Shown: positions 22,693 to 24,061 of the stretch, in pieces
Layout of the letters: each line of letters starts with the position of its first letter
Position numbering within the stretch: the first letter of the stretch is position 1
DNA from: an uncultured Bulleidia sp.
GTDB taxonomy: Bacteria > Bacillota_I > Bacilli_A > Erysipelotrichales > Erysipelotrichaceae
NCBI GenBank assembly: GCA_934725105.1
Contig: CAKVBD010000032.1
Coordinates: forward strand, 1-24,061
Length of the DNA: 24,061 nucleotides
Reading direction: 5' to 3'
Program-made: the position numbers and the translations under genes
Notes under the pieces: model-generated
Told to the model about the DNA's origin: nothing
The model's input: the letters and a program-made list of their open reading frames with translations, nothing else
The model's database searches: none

Positions 22693-22715
22693 AAAAAACA
22701 GGTATTTCACCTGTT
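22693..22715 (-). terminator. Terminator of the GGDEF gene
   Basis: AACAGGT (22697-22703) pairs with ACCTGTT (22709-22715) across five bases, with a T-run on the minus strand (As from 22693). It overlaps the stop codon of the gene. Confidence 0.75.
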
Positions 22716-23841
22716 ATAAAATTCTATAATTCTTCGTTTTATCGGAAGCAATCCGTTCTTTTCTTTCCTTCTTAAACATATACATGTCACGATCCGCACG
22801 ATCTTTGACTGTTAAAATATCTTCTCCTGAACAAATGGCAGAACCATACGAAACCGTTGGAATAAATTCGTATTTTTCACATTTATTTTCAAGCAGACGC
22901 AAAAATTTCTTGATGCATTCCATTTCTTTCTGTCTGTTTTTTAAAAGCACGCAGAATTCATCTCCACCAATGCGATAACAATATCCATACTGTGCATATG
23001 CTTTTTTAATACAATCTGCAATCTCTGCCAGACACACATCTCCCTGTAAATGTCCATATAGATCATTGACCTGTTTAAAGTCATCCACATCAAATACAAC
23101 AAGGATTCCATTGCATTCATGCATTCTATTTGTACGATTCAAATAACTGTTTTGATTTAATAACCCTGTTAGACTGTCTAACTGCGTCCACATTTCATTA
23201 CAGTAAATAAAATACAGAACAGAAAGCAGAGTTACACATAACCACGTAACGTGCAGATCTGGCAATAAAATCTGTATGATTGTTTCTGCAGCCAGAAACA
23301 CAATCAAAGGATAAATCAGTGCTTTACTGCGGTTTTGAAATTGCTTTGACATTTTTATCGTAGACAAAGACAAATATGAAATTGCCGCAAAATATGCAAT
23401 GACATAAATGCAGAATAATGGTCCACGTGCGTATTCATTATCAGCACTGACAGAAAACACCAATCCAAAAGGAATCGATGCTGCTAATAGTATTAAATAG
23501 CCTATTTGAAAAATCATTGCCAATTTCATATCTTTTTCAACAATGGTTTTCTTATCAAATACATATACAAGACAAATGGAAACTGCTGGCGATAACCCAA
23601 AGCCTAAATAATTCGCTACAATATTCACCCAGCGGTATTTCTCTGCAGTTCCATCAACAACAAGTGTAATCACTTCTAAGATTGAAATTGCCGCAATCAA
23701 TGCAAACGCAAAGAAAAAGCCTCGCTTCTGCTTCTTATCCAAAGCTTCACTTAGATTTGTAAGAATACACATAAAGCAAAGAACAAAAAGATCAATTGTT
23801 GTTAAGACATAAAAATATCCATTCATTACCCAATATTCCAT
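22714..23841 (-). CDS. Membrane-bound diguanylate cyclase (GGDEF)
   Basis: A 375-residue protein with about seven membrane helices (residues 8-215) and a C-terminal GGDEF domain starting at LDSLTGLLNQ (221-230). The signature is intact (IGGDEF, 291-296), and Asp251 in VVFDVDDFKQVND fits metal binding. Cyclases of this type make cyclic di-GMP from two GTP. The inhibitory I-site RxxD is absent before GGDEF (QYGY at that place), so product feedback is unlikely. The N-terminal helices resemble a sensor module without a known ligand. The start is uncertain: no good ribosome site precedes ATG 23841, and an ATG at 23826 follows GGGTA. Confidence 0.88.
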   Translation of the reverse strand: MEYWVMNGYFYVLTTIDLFVLCFMCILTNLSEALDKKQKRGFFFAFALIAAISILEVITLVVDGTAEKYRWVNIVANYLGFGLSPAVSICLVYVFDKKTIVEKDMKLAMIFQIGYLILLAASIPFGLVFSVSADNEYARGPLFCIYVIAYFAAISYLSLSTIKMSKQFQNRSKALIYPLIVFLAAETIIQILLPDLHVTWLCVTLLSVLYFIYCNEMWTQLDSLTGLLNQNSYLNRTNRMHECNGILVVFDVDDFKQVNDLYGHLQGDVCLAEIADCIKKAYAQYGYCYRIGGDEFCVLLKNRQKEMECIKKFLRLLENKCEKYEFIPTVSYGSAICSGEDILTVKDRADRDMYMFKKERKERIASDKTKNYRIL

Positions 23842-23919
23842 TCTTTTTTGTTAATAATACTACTACATTATTCCATGAAGTGAGTCATTATTATATCCAT
23901 TTTATAATTCAAAAGTATT

Positions 23920-23944
23920 TTTTCATTGAAAAATGCAATGAAAA
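23920..23944. repeat. 9-bp inverted repeat upstream of the GGDEF gene
   Basis: TTTTCATTG (23920-23928) pairs with CAATGAAAA (23936-23944) across seven bases, 79-103 bases upstream of the gene start. It may be an operator or chance structure in AT-rich DNA. The rest of the interval 23842-24015 shows no gene. Confidence 0.3.
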
Positions 23945-24015
23945 TATAACGTTTTATAGAATTATTAACTATATAAATAAATCTTGTTACTATTCACCGA
24001 TAAACAAAAATAAAT

Positions 24016-24061
24016 AGAACAGGTAAACGATACTTAGCAGTATCAGATCCTGTTCTGTTTT
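24016..24061. terminator. Bidirectional-looking terminator at the right edge
   Basis: AGAACAGG (24016-24023) pairs with CCTGTTCT (24049-24056), and inside it GATACT (24029-24034) pairs with AGTATC (24039-24044). Ts follow on the plus strand and an A-rich tract precedes on the other side. No plus-strand gene leads into it, so it probably ends a minus-strand gene beyond the window. Confidence 0.75.

Noticed and set aside
1..24061. CRISPR array or tandem repeats
   Set aside because: No regularly spaced direct repeats were seen. Recurrent short words reflect AT-rich composition and terminator stems.

Overview
The window looks like chromosome of a low-GC, strictly anaerobic Bacillota. I would guess an Erysipelotrichaceae-like gut species, judging from AT-rich codon use, strong AGGAGG-type ribosome sites, [FeFe]-hydrogenases, a secreted flavin-linked reductase and a lipoprotein style typical of such bacteria. 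This assignment is inference, because no rRNA or marker gene is present. Most genes lie on the minus strand.

Left edge (1-2730): an accessory, partly decayed zone on the plus strand. It holds the tail of an unidentified gene, a lone IS200-type transposase with terminal hairpins, a 26-bp perfect palindrome in front of an AAA_14/DUF4143 ATPase, and a truncated 1-deoxyxylulose-5-phosphate synthase-like gene that still carries a textbook MerR-type promoter (19-bp spacer filled by a perfect dyad).

Middle left (2767-8720, minus): a Cof-type HAD phosphatase; a MerR regulator followed by a secreted lipoprotein reductase with two FMN_bind domains and one FAD domain, with a candidate MerR-type promoter between them; then a run of small or decaying genes: a DUF2500 membrane protein with a histidine cluster, a 61-codon membrane ORF broken by TGA, a YitT-family membrane protein, and an ATC-hydrolase-family gene broken by TAA, TGA and probably a frameshift.

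Centre (8691-15866, minus): two adjacent hydrogen units. The upstream one encodes a sensory-type [FeFe]-hydrogenase with PAS domain (HydS-like) overlapping a SpoIIE-type phosphatase that has an extra C-terminal domain. After a strong terminator comes hydC-hydB-hydA, an NADH-linked, presumably electron-bifurcating [FeFe]-hydrogenase. The likely logic is that HydS senses H2 or redox state and the phosphatase passes the signal on, perhaps to the catalytic hydrogenase; the NADH/H2 balance would complement electron disposal by the secreted flavoprotein reductase.

Right (15867-24061): a stress operon bcp-yaaA-GyrI-like protein; a lipoprotein plus acyltransferase-3 pair; a plus-strand CtpE-like P-type ATPase; a signal-peptide membrane protein of unknown function; a membrane GGDEF protein; and a terminator at the edge. 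Several minus-strand genes end inside their own terminator hairpin.

Best leads: the MerR/secreted-reductase pair, whose expected fumarate-type active-site residues appear replaced; the HydS/SpoIIE phosphatase pair with its unexplained C-terminal domain; and the orphan MerR-type operator.
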